Of a stretch of 33,282 bases of DNA, positions 8,446 to 16,710 are shown in pieces. Position numbers and translations under genes: made by a program. This DNA is from Planctomycetota bacterium (lineage in GTDB: Bacteria; Planctomycetota; Phycisphaerae; Phycisphaerales; UBA1924). Within the stretch, counting starts at the first letter, position 1; every line of letters starts with the position of its first letter. Under the pieces are notes generated by a model, which saw only the letters and a list, made by a program, of their open reading frames with translations, did no database searches and was not told where the DNA came from. The stretch lies in the NCBI GenBank assembly GCA_030950285.1, contig JAUZRR010000031.1, positions 1-33,282 of the forward strand, written 5' to 3'.

Positions 8446-8451
8446 TAGGCT
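8446..8451 (+). promoter_or_regulatory. -10-like box TAGGCT
   Basis: TAGGCT ends 6 nt before the ATG at 8458. A weak -35 candidate, TTTCCC, is at 8423-8428 (17-nt spacer). No Shine-Dalgarno sequence is present. Confidence 0.35.
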
Positions 8452-8457
8452 CTCCCC

Positions 8458-9144
8458 ATGGCCCAACGCCGCCACCACTACGAGCAGGCTTTCGAGGCCT
8501 ACATCCGCCAGCAGCGCATCCCCTACGTCGCGGTCAACGAGGCAAAGAAGGCCCTCCTGCCCGCCGGGGCCTCGCTCCGCCTCCTCCCCGCCGATCCCGA
8601 GAGCGGCATCCAGAGCCAGAGCCTCAAGAGTTTCGACTTCGTGGTCTATGGCAGCGGGCTCAACCTCCTCACCGAGATCAAGGGCCGCCGCCTCACCCCC
8701 CGCTCAAGCCGCGCCGCCCAGCTCCGCCCCACCACCCGCCGCCTCGAGTCCTGGGTCAACGCCGACGACGTCCGCTCGATGCTCCACTGGCAAGCCCTCT
8801 TCGGCCCCGAGTTTCGGGCGGTGTTCGTGTTCCTCTACTGGTGCGACGAACTCCCCGCCGACGGCCTCTTTGAGGAGATCGTCGAGCACCGCGGCCGCTG
8901 GTACGCCCTCCGAGCCGTCGCCGTCGACGATTACGCCCGCTTCATGCGCGTCCGAAGCCCCCGCTGGGGCACCGTCCACGTTGACGGCGCCACCTTCGCC
9001 CGCATCAGCCACCCATTCCGAGGCTCGCTCGCCGGCAGTGAAAGCCCGCTGGCGGGTGGAGATGGGGGGGATGGGGGGGATGGGGGTGGGGGTTCTGCCG
9101 GCATCGGGCATCCCCCCCCAGCCCTGGAACCGATCGGCGCATAG
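8458..9144 (+). CDS. HYExAFE family protein (PD-(D/E)xK-like)
   Basis: 228 aa. It carries the name-giving motif HYEQAFE (residues 7-13), known from planctomycete proteins of unknown function. Residues 60-75 (FDFVVYG...LLTEIKGRR) give D60, E73 and K75, the spacing of the D...ExK core of PD-(D/E)xK nuclease-fold enzymes, so a DNA-processing role is possible but unproven. The C-terminus (about 198-215) is a Gly/Asp run, GGDGGDGGDGGGG, encoded by tandem GATGGGGGG units that could slip. A TAGGCT box just before the ATG suggests monocistronic, leaderless expression. It is flanked by a repeat-rich gap. Confidence 0.82.
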   Translation: MAQRRHHYEQAFEAYIRQQRIPYVAVNEAKKALLPAGASLRLLPADPESGIQSQSLKSFDFVVYGSGLNLLTEIKGRRLTPRSSRAAQLRPTTRRLESWVNADDVRSMLHWQALFGPEFRAVFVFLYWCDELPADGLFEEIVEHRGRWYALRAVAVDDYARFMRVRSPRWGTVHVDGATFARISHPFRGSLAGSESPLAGGDGGDGGDGGGGSAGIGHPPPALEPIGA

Positions 9145-9176
9145 GCACGGATCACCAAGACCAACCGACGCCACCC

Positions 9177-9205
9177 TTTACCCTCCGCCCCGCCCCCTGT
9201 AGCAT
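9177..9205 (+). promoter_or_regulatory. Promoter TTTACC-17-TAGCAT
   Basis: -35-like TTTACC (9177-9182), a 17-nt spacer and -10-like TAGCAT (9200-9205). The ATG at 9214 is 8 nt downstream. Confidence 0.45.
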
Positions 9206-9213
9206 CATCCACT

Positions 9214-9435
9214 ATGAACCACCGCGCCCGATTGCTGCTCCCCTTGTTCCTGGCTCTTGCGACCCTCGTCGCGCTGCCCAGCCTTGCACCCGCCCAGGAC
9301 ACCCGCCCCAGAGCCCCGGTCCCCAGCAAGACCGGCGAGCCCCCCAAGGTCCGCAACATGATCCTGCTTGCCATCATCCTCGGCATCGGGCTCGGCGTCC
9401 AGTTCATCCCCTCCAAACGAGGCCACCAGGACTAG
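9214..9435 (+). CDS. Small exported membrane protein
   Basis: 73 aa, not a family I recognise. Residues 1-28 look like a signal peptide ending in PAQ, followed by a Pro-rich linker and one transmembrane helix (about 49-66), then a short basic C-terminus (PSKRGHQD). The start is supported by the promoter boxes immediately upstream. It is the first of three small envelope proteins in a row (9214, 9540, 9839). Confidence 0.65.
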   Translation: MNHRARLLLPLFLALATLVALPSLAPAQDTRPRAPVPSKTGEPPKVRNMILLAIILGIGLGVQFIPSKRGHQD

Positions 9436-9476
9436 ACCAACCCCACCAAGCCCCCCCACCAAGCCCCCCCACCAAG

Positions 9477-9496
9477 CCCCTCGCGCAAGCGAGGGG
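9477..9496 (+). repeat. REP-like palindrome A, copy 3
   Basis: Core CCCCTCGC-GCAA-GCGAGGGG, perfect 8-bp stem. It is preceded by three imperfect copies of ACCAAGCCCCCCC at about 9445-9480. Confidence 0.8.
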
Positions 9497-9539
9497 ACAC
9501 CGAACCGCCAACCGCCAACCCACCACAAGAGGACTCCCC

Positions 9540-9833
9540 ATGGCTCCCAGACGCCGACTGCTCCTGGCGACCAACCTCACCCTCGCCGCCGGCATCGCCA
9601 TCGCCGCGGTCAGCCTCCCCGCCAACGGCACCCAGCAACCAAACCGCGCCCGCGGCCAGTACACCATGCTCGCCGGCGACGTCCGCTCCGGCGGCAACGC
9701 CAGCGTCGTCTACCTCATCGACTCGGTCAACGAAGAAATGATCGCCGTCCGCTGGGACGACAACCAGAACGCCCTCCAAGGCATCGACTACCGGAGCCTC
9801 GCCAAAGACGCCGAACCAAGGCAGGGAAGGTGA
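9540..9833 (+). CDS. Small exported protein, paralog pair member 1
   Basis: 97 aa. An N-terminal hydrophobic segment (about 6-27) precedes a domain of about 60 residues with alternating hydrophobic residues (GQYTMLAGDVRSGGNASVVY...DSVNEEMIAVRWD). The same layout and spacing occurs in the next protein (9839-10192), so the two look like diverged paralogs. The domain resembles a single beta-sheet unit. Purine-rich AGAGGA precedes the ATG by 7 nt and may be its ribosome binding site. Function unknown. Confidence 0.68.
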   Translation: MAPRRRLLLATNLTLAAGIAIAAVSLPANGTQQPNRARGQYTMLAGDVRSGGNASVVYLIDSVNEEMIAVRWDDNQNALQGIDYRSLAKDAEPRQGR

Positions 9834-9838
9834 ACACC

Positions 9839-10192
9839 ATGACCCCCCCCACCAACACCACCAACACCACCAACACCACCACGCACCCAACCCGCCACAC
9901 CGGCGAAGCCACCCTCACCGCCCTCGCCCTCGGGCTGGCGATGCTGCTGGGCGCCATGCTCTGGGGCGTCCTCAACCAGCCCGCCCAGGCCGAGATGGTT
10001 ACCGAAACCGGCCACCTCGTCGCGATGACCGCCCGTGGCGAAAACGAAGATATCCTCTTCCTCCTCGACAACCGCACCGAACAAATCATGCTCTACAGAG
10101 TTGCACAAAACAACACCGTCGAGCTCCTCCAGAGCCTCGACCTCCCCGACCTCTTCCAGGCCGCCCGCGCCCGGCGCCTCGGCGGCAACTGA
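9839..10192 (+). CDS. Small membrane-anchored protein, paralog pair member 2
   Basis: 117 aa, starting 5 nt after the previous stop, so translation is probably coupled. The N-terminus has a Thr/Asn run (TNTTNTTNTT) encoded by 9-bp AACACCACC repeats, then a hydrophobic segment (about 25-44) and a domain GHLVAMTARGENEDILFLLDNRTEQIMLYRV that parallels the preceding protein. It ends in a basic helix. The shared arrangement and adjacency suggest the two act together at the cytoplasmic membrane; no function is known to me. Confidence 0.7.
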   Translation: MTPPTNTTNTTNTTTHPTRHTGEATLTALALGLAMLLGAMLWGVLNQPAQAEMVTETGHLVAMTARGENEDILFLLDNRTEQIMLYRVAQNNTVELLQSLDLPDLFQAARARRLGGN

Positions 10193-10233
10193 CGTTCCCA
10201 AGCGGGTGCCTCAAGGCCCGCACGCACCATGAC

Positions 10234-10262
10234 CCCTCCGCCGCCGCCGGGCCGACGGAGGG
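10234..10262 (+). terminator. Possible terminator hairpin
   Basis: CCCTCCG (10234-10240) and CGGAGGG (10256-10262) form a 7-bp stem with a 15-nt GC-rich loop, followed by only three Ts. It is weak but well placed after the small-protein genes. Confidence 0.35.
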
Positions 10263-10353
10263 TTTACCCCCCCTTGCCCGGTGTCAATGCAGCCTCGACC
10301 AGCGCCCCGCAGCGTGCGGGTGCGCCCACTCTGTGCGTGCCGGAGCCAAGTCC

Positions 10354-11748
10354 ATGCCCATCACCCCCCTGCCTCAGTTCGAGGCCGATCTCCAGGAATA
10401 CCGCGACCAGATCGCCGAAAAAGCGGCCGCCGACGCCGCCGAACAGAAAACCCTCGTCGTCCGCTTCGGCGCGATGAAGCTCATCGGCGAGTACCGCTAC
10501 GACGGCAAGGTCAAGCCCGGCTGCGGCTCCAAGGTCGTCGCCCGCACCCACCGGGGCACCGAGCTCGGCGAACTCCTCACCGTCACCTGCAAAAACGGCG
10601 CCTGCGCCAAGAGCATCACCCGCAAAGAGATGCTCGGCTACATCGACATGTCCGGCGGCCGCGACTACCCGTTCTTCACCAAGGGCAAGGTCCTCCGCAT
10701 CGCCACCACCGAAGACATGCACGCCCAGGAAGGCATCGAACAATCCCGCCACGAGCTGGTCCGCAAGGCCCGCGACGCCGTCGCCGCCGCCGGCTCCTCG
10801 ATCCGCGTCGTCGACGCCGAGCCCATCCTCGGCGGCGAGCTGATGACCTACTACTTCCTCTCCGAAGAACGGGTCGATGCCCGCGACGCCCACCGCGCAC
10901 TCTCGGCCCTCCACAACTGCCGCGTCGAGTTCCGCCAGGTCGGCGCTCGCGACGAGGCCCGCCTCACCGCCGACTACGAACGCTGCGGCCAGCACTGCTG
11001 CTGCAAAAACTTCCTCAAGGTCCTCAAGCCCGTCTCGATGCGCTCGGCAAAGGTCCAGAAAGCCACACTCGAACCGCTGAAAATCTCCGGCCGCTGCGGC
11101 CGCCTCATGTGCTGCCTCCGCTACGAGGACGAGACCTACGAAGAACTCCGCAAACGGCTGCCCCACCGCAAAAGCCGCGTCGGCACACCCCACGGCGACG
11201 GGATGGTCCTGAGCAGCCAGATCCTCACCCAACTCGTCCTCGTCCGCCTCGATATCGGTGAGAACGCCGCCGTCCCCGTCGAAAACCTCACCCCACCGAT
11301 CTCCAAAACCCCCCCCCCGCCGCCCGAGCCGGGCACCCACTTCCGCCGCGAGAGCCGCCCGCCGCAAACCAAGCAACGCCGCGAACGCACCCGCGCCGAC
11401 AGCACCGCCGCGCCCACAGACCAACCCGCGACCAAGAAAAAACGCCGCCGTCGCAAGAAGAAAAAGCCCCAAGGCACCGGCACCCCCGGGTCCCAGACCT
11501 CCACCGGCACCCGCCCGCCACAGCCCTCCAAACCCAGCGGGGAACGCACCACAGGCAATCGCCCCGCCGACACAGGTGCAGCCGGCGGCCCGCCACCCCA
11601 AGGCACCGCCCAACCCCCCCAAGCCAAGAAAAAACGCCGCAGACGCCGCCGGAAAAAGCCGGGCGGTGGCGAACGTGAGAGCGGCTCCGGCCCCAGCAAC
11701 CCAAGCAACCCCAGCCCCCCCAACACTCCGAGCGGACCCTCCGCCTAA
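10354..11748 (+). CDS. RicT/PSP1-family protein with basic C-terminal tail
   Basis: 464 aa. The core (about 30-300) matches the PSP1/RicT (YaaT) family, whose Bacillus member works with RicA and RicF in Fe-S-dependent control of RNase Y. Conserved cysteines are at 211, 215-217, 248 and 253-254, within CGQHCCCKNFLK and KISGRCGRLMCCLRYE. The remaining 150 or so residues are low complexity, Pro-rich, with two Lys/Arg clusters at about 360-372 and 424-436, which may bind nucleic acid. GGAG 8 nt before the ATG at 10354 favours this start over the GTG at 10333. No RicA or RicF gene is adjacent. Confidence 0.88.
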   Translation: MPITPLPQFEADLQEYRDQIAEKAAADAAEQKTLVVRFGAMKLIGEYRYDGKVKPGCGSKVVARTHRGTELGELLTVTCKNGACAKSITRKEMLGYIDMSGGRDYPFFTKGKVLRIATTEDMHAQEGIEQSRHELVRKARDAVAAAGSSIRVVDAEPILGGELMTYYFLSEERVDARDAHRALSALHNCRVEFRQVGARDEARLTADYERCGQHCCCKNFLKVLKPVSMRSAKVQKATLEPLKISGRCGRLMCCLRYEDETYEELRKRLPHRKSRVGTPHGDGMVLSSQILTQLVLVRLDIGENAAVPVENLTPPISKTPPPPPEPGTHFRRESRPPQTKQRRERTRADSTAAPTDQPATKKKRRRRKKKKPQGTGTPGSQTSTGTRPPQPSKPSGERTTGNRPADTGAAGGPPPQGTAQPPQAKKKRRRRRRKKPGGGERESGSGPSNPSNPSPPNTPSGPSA

Positions 11749-11781
11749 AGCAGCCTCAACCAAGACGTCACGAGCGTTCCT

Positions 11782-11854
11782 GTGTGCCGCGGCCACTCTG
11801 GCCGTGCGAGCGCCACGGATGTCCCTCCACACGGCTCACAGAGCTGTGGCACAC
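11782..11854. repeat. REP-like palindrome C, inverted pair
   Basis: Two arms in opposite orientation, 11782-11808 (GTGTGCCGCGGCCACTCTGG...) and 11828-11854 (CACACGGCTCACAGAGCTGT...). Each can form a hairpin by itself. A 25-nt copy of the second arm in reverse orientation is at 22414-22438. Confidence 0.7.
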
Positions 11855-11951
11855 AAGACGAGAGAACGACGAACGCTCCAATACGTCTGCCGATATCTCT
11901 CCGCATCCACACAAGTGCCACCCCCCACAAACCCAGCCCCCACCAACGCCG

Positions 11952-11957
11952 TATCGT
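11952..11957 (+). promoter_or_regulatory. -10-like box TATCGT for signal peptidase gene
   Basis: TATCGT ends 6 nt before the ATG at 11964; no Shine-Dalgarno sequence lies between. No clear -35 box. Confidence 0.35.
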
Positions 11958-11963
11958 CTCCCC

Positions 11964-13637
11964 ATGGCACACACACCGCACACCCCCCGCTCCTCCGGCC
12001 ACAGCATCAAAGAGACCATCAGCTCCCTCATCGTCGCCTTCATCTTCGCCTTCGTCTTCCGAGGCTTCGTCGTCGAAGCCTTCGTCATCCCCACCGGCTC
12101 CATGGCGCCCACCCTCCTGGGCAAGCACATGCGATTCCAAAGCCCAGAGTCAGGCACCACCTGGACCGTCAACCCCTGGGACAACGACCCCGGCAACAAC
12201 CCCCTGCCGATCCAGGGCGCCAAACGCACCATCGCCGTCACCGACCCCATGACCGGCGCCCGAGTCGGGAACCAACTCCCCAGCGACATGGGCACAAAGA
12301 TCCCCACCCTCTCCGGCGACCGCATCTTCGTCCTCAAATACCTCTACTCCTTCTACGACCCCGCACGCTTCGATGTCGTCGTCTTCAAATACCCCGGCCC
12401 CACCAACAACCCCCTCACCGCAGGCCAGCAGGAAAACTACATCAAACGCCTCGTCGGACTGCCCGGCGAAGAGATCGCCCTCGTCGACGGCGATGTCTTC
12501 ACCCGCAAAGCCGAGGGCACCGCCGGCTCGCTCACCCGATCGGACTGGGCTGCAAACAACTGGAAAATCGCCCGCAAGCCCGAACGCATCCAACGCGCCC
12601 TGTGGATGACCCTCTACGACTCCAGCGCCGCCCCACTCAACCCGGAAGCAAACCTCCGCACCTGGTTCGACTCCCCCTGGAAAGGGCTCACCCCCGACGG
12701 CTCGACCGACCCCAACTGGACCATCGACGCCAACACCACCTACACCCTCGACACCGCCGCCCCCACCACACTCACCTGGGACACCGACGCCCGCCCCATC
12801 AACGACAGCTATCCCTACAACGAAGTGGCAAGGGGCAGCCGCTCCACCTTCGCCGTCGCCGACATCCGCCTTGCGATGGGCGTCGAGCCCGAGCAGGACG
12901 GGCTCAAACTCGCCGCGGTTCTCGAAACCCGAAGCCACCAGTTCCGAGCCGAGATCGAAGGCAACCGCGTCCTCATCCGCATCCGCCCCCTCACCGAAGG
13001 CACCCCCGGCGAGTGGCGCACACTCGAAGACACCACCACCAAACGCACACTCAAAGCCGGCGAAGTCACCAATGTCGAGTTCTGGCACGTCGATCAGTCG
13101 GTCCAGGTCTGGATCGAAGGCAACCGCGTCGCCAACGCCGAGTACGACTGGTCACCCGCACTCCGCATAGAACACACCCTCGGCCAATCCGCCACCGACC
13201 TGCTCGGCCCGGTCGCAATAGGCAACCCACTCGCCAGCGAACTCCTCTACCCCCAACCCAAAGTCCGCTGGGAACTCGAAGGCTCGCCCGTCACCCTCTA
13301 CCGCGTCCGACTCGCCCGAGACCTCTACTACCGCCCCGGCGTCTACAACCGAGGCTTCGCCCGCGCCGGCGAGCCCTCACTGGGCACCCACCCCGCACAA
13401 CCCAACATCCTCGGCCCCGACCAGTTCTTCGTCTGCGGCGACAACAGCCCAAACAGCCTCGACGGCCGCCTCTGGGACACCCCGGACCCCTGGGTCTACC
13501 AACAAATCGATCCCACCATCGGCATCGTCCCCCGCGACCTCCTCATCGGCAAAGCCTTCTTCGTCTACTTCCCCAGCTTCCACAAAGAAAACAAACTCCC
13601 GATCCCCGACGTCGGACGCATGCGGTTTATCTGGTAA
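11964..13637 (+). CDS. lepB: Signal peptidase I with large internal insertion
   Basis: Membrane-bound serine/lysine protease that removes signal peptides, 557 aa against the usual 250-350. A membrane helix (about 17-40) is followed by box B with the catalytic serine S46 (IPTGSMAPT), box D with the catalytic lysine K161 (YIKRLVGLPGEE), and box E GDNSPNSLDG (492-501). Between boxes D and E lie about 310 residues with a beta-rich stretch (about 285-400: TFAVADIRLAMG...GNRVLIRIRP...VQVWIEGNRV) resembling a lectin- or laminin-G-like sandwich. All catalytic residues are intact, so it should be active. The gene is monocistronic and convergent with 13650. Confidence 0.92.
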   Translation: MAHTPHTPRSSGHSIKETISSLIVAFIFAFVFRGFVVEAFVIPTGSMAPTLLGKHMRFQSPESGTTWTVNPWDNDPGNNPLPIQGAKRTIAVTDPMTGARVGNQLPSDMGTKIPTLSGDRIFVLKYLYSFYDPARFDVVVFKYPGPTNNPLTAGQQENYIKRLVGLPGEEIALVDGDVFTRKAEGTAGSLTRSDWAANNWKIARKPERIQRALWMTLYDSSAAPLNPEANLRTWFDSPWKGLTPDGSTDPNWTIDANTTYTLDTAAPTTLTWDTDARPINDSYPYNEVARGSRSTFAVADIRLAMGVEPEQDGLKLAAVLETRSHQFRAEIEGNRVLIRIRPLTEGTPGEWRTLEDTTTKRTLKAGEVTNVEFWHVDQSVQVWIEGNRVANAEYDWSPALRIEHTLGQSATDLLGPVAIGNPLASELLYPQPKVRWELEGSPVTLYRVRLARDLYYRPGVYNRGFARAGEPSLGTHPAQPNILGPDQFFVCGDNSPNSLDGRLWDTPDPWVYQQIDPTIGIVPRDLLIGKAFFVYFPSFHKENKLPIPDVGRMRFIW

Positions 13638-13649
13638 GCAAAATCAAAC

Positions 13650-14729
13650 TTACAGCACCTTCACGACTCTGCGCACCACTTCCCTGCCCCACTCCCGCCC
13701 GGTATCGCTGTTGATCACAACCGCCAACGACACCCCGCGATCGGCAACCCCCATCGCAAAGGCCCACCACCCGTCCGCCCAACCCGCGTGCTGATACGTC
13801 TCCCCCAGTCGGTTCGAGCCGATACAGAACCCCATCCCCCACACCGGACCGTCCGGCTCCTGCGCCCGGGCCTGGGCCTGGGCCTGCCGCATCAGTTCCG
13901 CGTCCTCGGGCAAGATCAACCCGCGCCCCGCAGGCTCACCACTCGGCCCCGGCACCAGCGCGTCCCAGAATCGAACCAGGTCCGCCGGCGTCGAGCACAA
14001 CCCGCTCGAAGCCGCCGGCAGAAACGACGCCAAGACAGCACGCCCCGCCCGGTCGTGCCCCGTCGCCAAGCCGGCACACGTTCTGCCGTACCCTGTATCC
14101 ACCATCCCCAGCGGCTCGAAGACCGCCTCACGCATGTACGTCTCGAATGCTTTGCCCGTTACGTCCTCCACCACCATCTGCGCCAGCGTATATCCCCCCC
14201 CCGAATACAACACCCCCGCCCCCGGCTCAGCGACCAGCCCGACCTGTGTCCCCCCACACACGCCCGACAGCACCCCCGCCGTGCTCGGCGCAGGGCCCGC
14301 CGCCAAAGGCGTGCCGTAGTGATGCACACCCAGACCCGCCGTGTGCGACAAAATCCGACGAAGCGTGACCCCTTCGACATTCGGCACGTTGCCCAGCGAC
14401 CACGACCGCAGGTACCGCGCCACCGGCTCGTCAAGATCAAGCACGCCCGCCCGATGCAGACCCATCACACCGAACGCCGACATCGGCTTGGAAATCGAAC
14501 AGACCCGGAACACCGACCCCACCGTCATCGGCCGTTGCGCCGCCACGTTCGCCCACCCATACGCCCGGCACACACGCACCCCACCCACCGAAACCGCGAC
14601 CGAAACCCCCGGGGCTCCACCCGCCTCGAGCAACCGCGGCACCTGCGCACCCAGCACCCGCTCCACCGCCCGGAAACGACGCGCCGCGCGTCGAGCGCTC
14701 CACTGCTTTGCGTGTCGGCCCCATCCCAT
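13650..14729 (-). CDS. Serine hydrolase, beta-lactamase class C-like fold
   Basis: Member of the beta-lactamase/penicillin-binding-protein-like hydrolases. From the ATG at 14729 it is 359 aa; a TTG at 14762 overlaps the upstream ABC gene stop and would add 11 residues. The SxxK motif is SISK (residues 78-81 from this ATG), with a YSGGGY string serving the Tyr-x-Asn position and HAGW as the KTG equivalent. ILSHTAGL is also typical of the family. No signal peptide is evident; the N-terminus is Arg-rich. It is last in an operon with an exporter, so peptidoglycan or esterase-type substrates are possible. Real resistance activity cannot be inferred from the sequence. Confidence 0.85.
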   Translation of the reverse strand: MGWGRHAKQWSARRAARRFRAVERVLGAQVPRLLEAGGAPGVSVAVSVGGVRVCRAYGWANVAAQRPMTVGSVFRVCSISKPMSAFGVMGLHRAGVLDLDEPVARYLRSWSLGNVPNVEGVTLRRILSHTAGLGVHHYGTPLAAGPAPSTAGVLSGVCGGTQVGLVAEPGAGVLYSGGGYTLAQMVVEDVTGKAFETYMREAVFEPLGMVDTGYGRTCAGLATGHDRAGRAVLASFLPAASSGLCSTPADLVRFWDALVPGPSGEPAGRGLILPEDAELMRQAQAQARAQEPDGPVWGMGFCIGSNRLGETYQHAGWADGWWAFAMGVADRGVSLAVVINSDTGREWGREVVRRVVKVL

Positions 14730-14758
14730 CGCCGCCCATGGTACAGGATCAGCCCCGC

Positions 14759-15502
14759 TCAACCGACCGACTGCCCGACCCCGCCCTCGGCCAGCACCCC
14801 GTCCTCAAGCATCAGCGTCCGGTCAAACACATCCAACGCCCGCTGATCGTGCGTCACCACCAGCACCCCCGCCCGGTGCTCATGCCCCACCTCGCGGAAC
14901 AGCTCCATCACCTGACGCCCCAGCGTGCTATCGAGCGCAGCGGTCGGCTCATCGGCCAAGAGCAAACTCGGCCGGTTCGCGAGTGCCCTTGCGATCGCGA
15001 CCCGCTGCTGCTGCCCGCCCGAAAGCGCCGAGGGCAGGTTGTGCGCCCGCGCAGCGATCCCCAGCGACCCGAGCAAATCCATCGCCCGGCGTTTGGCGCT
15101 GCGACCCTCCTGCCCCGAGATCGCCAGCGCCACCAGCACGTTCTCCAGCGCGGTCAAAAACGGGATCAGGTTCGACTTCTGGAAGATATACCCCAGCCGC
15201 TCCCGCCGGAACCGCCGCACATCGACCAGCGCCCTGGGCCCGCGCATCACCACCTGCCCGTCGATCCTGATCTCCCCCCGCGTCGGCGGATTGATCAGCC
15301 CCACCGCCGAGAGCAGCGTCGATTTCCCCGATCCGCTCGGCCCGAGCAGCGCCACCACCTCGCCGCGCTCGATCTTCATCGTCGCCTCACGCAGTGCAAC
15401 CACCTCGGTGTTCCCGCTGCCGTACACCTTGGTCACCCCGACCGTCTCGATCGCCGGGGCAAACGAAGACGCCGGGGACGCCGACGAAGGCACGCCCGTC
15501 AT
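14759..15502 (-). CDS. ABC transporter ATPase, LolD/MacB/DevA type
   Basis: 247 aa. Walker A GPSGSGKST (54-62), Q-loop Q108, signature LSGGQQQR (160-167), Walker B LLLADEP (180-186) and switch H218. It powers the adjacent FtsX-type permease. The ATG overlaps the permease stop (ATGA at 15499-15502), so translation is coupled. The upstream extension of the frame reads permease sequence and is rejected. The order adaptor-permease-ATPase is that of DevBCA exporters; LolCDE and MacAB are related alternatives. The substrate is unknown. Confidence 0.92.
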   Translation of the reverse strand: MTGVPSSASPASSFAPAIETVGVTKVYGSGNTEVVALREATMKIERGEVVALLGPSGSGKSTLLSAVGLINPPTRGEIRIDGQVVMRGPRALVDVRRFRRERLGYIFQKSNLIPFLTALENVLVALAISGQEGRSAKRRAMDLLGSLGIAARAHNLPSALSGGQQQRVAIARALANRPSLLLADEPTAALDSTLGRQVMELFREVGHEHRAGVLVVTHDQRALDVFDRTLMLEDGVLAEGGVGQSVG

Positions 15503-16710
15503 GACAACACCTCGTTGGGCTCGACCCGCATCGCCTTCCAGATGCCAAGCGAACTGCCCACCACGCAGATCGCAAACACCGCAAACGCCAGCCACACCAG
15601 CATGCCGTCGGTGATGATCACCCGCCGGGGAAAAAACGGAAAGAGCTGCAACCCTATGAAATACGCCAGCACATACGCCACCCCGCCCAGCAGGAACGCC
15701 TCCTGCAGCACGAGCCCGAAAATCATGCCGCCCTTTGCGCCCATAAGTTTCAGCAATGCAATATCATGGATCTTATCTAACGTCATCGTATACAGAATCA
15801 GCGACATAATAATCGCCGAGATCGCCACCAGCAGCACCCGGAACAGCCCGATCTGCCGCCGCGCCCGATCCACCGGCCCCTGCAACAAAAGCTGACGCTC
15901 TTCTTCACCCGTATACACCGTCACGTCCGCCCACCCGGCCATGTTCCCACGCACCGTCTCGATGTCCGCCCCGGGTTTGAGCCGCACCATCACCGCGCTC
16001 ACCATCGGCGACCCGATCGCCGGCAGCGCCGACGCCGGCAACTCGGCCCGCTCGAGCAGCCCCGGCTGGGTCAGCCCGATGTCCATCCCTTCGGCGCGCC
16101 CCCGCCGCGCAGCCCGTTCCAACCGGGTCGCCTCACCCACCGAATCAAACTGCACCGCCAGCGCGTCGGCAACCGTCAAAAACGCCAGCCCGTCGCCCCC
16201 GCTGCCGATCATGTCGCGCGTCACACCCACAACCGTGTACACGTCCTTGCCGAGCCTGATCGCCTCGCCCACCGCGAGCCCCAGCGTCCGGTCGGCGACC
16301 ATCTCGTAATGCCCCTGCCCGAGCGGCCGCCCCGAAATCAAAGGCAACCACGCCCCCCGGTCCGTCGGCCACGCCAGCCCCACGATCGAAATCCGCAACG
16401 GCCTGCCATGCCGCTCGCGCTGGATCGTGTGCGTCACAAACCGCCGAGCCTCCAAAACACCCGGCACCACCAGCGCACGGTCCTCCACATTCGCCGGCAA
16501 TCTCGAAAGCTCCGCGAACGGCCCACGCGTATCCCGCTGCACGATCCAAAGATCCGCGTCCATCTCCTCGACCAGCAGCACCGCGTCCGACTCGATCCCG
16601 TTATAAATCCCGCCCATCCCCATCACGATCATCAGCAACAACCCAAGCCCCACAGCCGTCAGCAGGAACCGCCCCGCGTTGTGCCGAACATCACGGATCG
16701 CCAGATTCAT
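15499..16710 (-). CDS. ABC transporter permease, FtsX/MacB type
   Basis: 403 aa. It has one N-terminal helix (about 13-35), a large periplasmic domain (about 36-285) and three C-terminal helices (about 290-308, 328-355 and 370-390), the four-helix layout of MacB/LolE/DevC permeases. DKIHDIALLKLMGA is the cytoplasmic coupling motif of FtsX-type proteins and MRVEPNEVL the typical C-terminus. The start at 16710 overlaps the adaptor stop (ATGA). Such permeases drive a mechanical cycle in the periplasm rather than moving substrate across the inner membrane, so the cargo is probably periplasmic or a lipid. Confidence 0.92.
   Translation of the reverse strand: MNLAIRDVRHNAGRFLLTAVGLGLLLMIVMGMGGIYNGIESDAVLLVEEMDADLWIVQRDTRGPFAELSRLPANVEDRALVVPGVLEARRFVTHTIQRERHGRPLRISIVGLAWPTDRGAWLPLISGRPLGQGHYEMVADRTLGLAVGEAIRLGKDVYTVVGVTRDMIGSGGDGLAFLTVADALAVQFDSVGEATRLERAARRGRAEGMDIGLTQPGLLERAELPASALPAIGSPMVSAVMVRLKPGADIETVRGNMAGWADVTVYTGEEERQLLLQGPVDRARRQIGLFRVLLVAISAIIMSLILYTMTLDKIHDIALLKLMGAKGGMIFGLVLQEAFLLGGVAYVLAYFIGLQLFPFFPRRVIITDGMLVWLAFAVFAICVVGSSLGIWKAMRVEPNEVLS

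Larger units (their letters stand above)
8134..8457. other. Gene-free 324-bp region with repeats
   Basis: No credible gene on either strand. It contains a short hairpin around GAGACAGCTTCCGTCTC (about 8217-8233), palindrome B copy 2, and a -10-like box before 8458. The stretch at about 8340-8420 is lower in GC and has no feature I can name. Confidence 0.6.

Noticed and set aside
8134..8457. RNA gene in the 324-bp gap
   Set aside because: Only short repeat hairpins were seen; no tRNA cloverleaf or recognisable ncRNA structure.
10264..11832. Minus-strand frame of 522 aa opposite RicT
   Set aside because: Low-complexity Gly/Ala sequence without motifs, antisense to a cysteine-conserved family.
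11258..13714. Plus-strand open frame of 818 aa overlapping the RicT tail and signal peptidase
   Set aside because: Arg/Pro/His-rich shadow in another frame of two genes with clear motifs.
13650..14729. True antibiotic-resistance beta-lactamase
   Set aside because: SxxK and related motifs define the broad hydrolase fold only; no signal peptide and operon context with an exporter do not support a resistance call.
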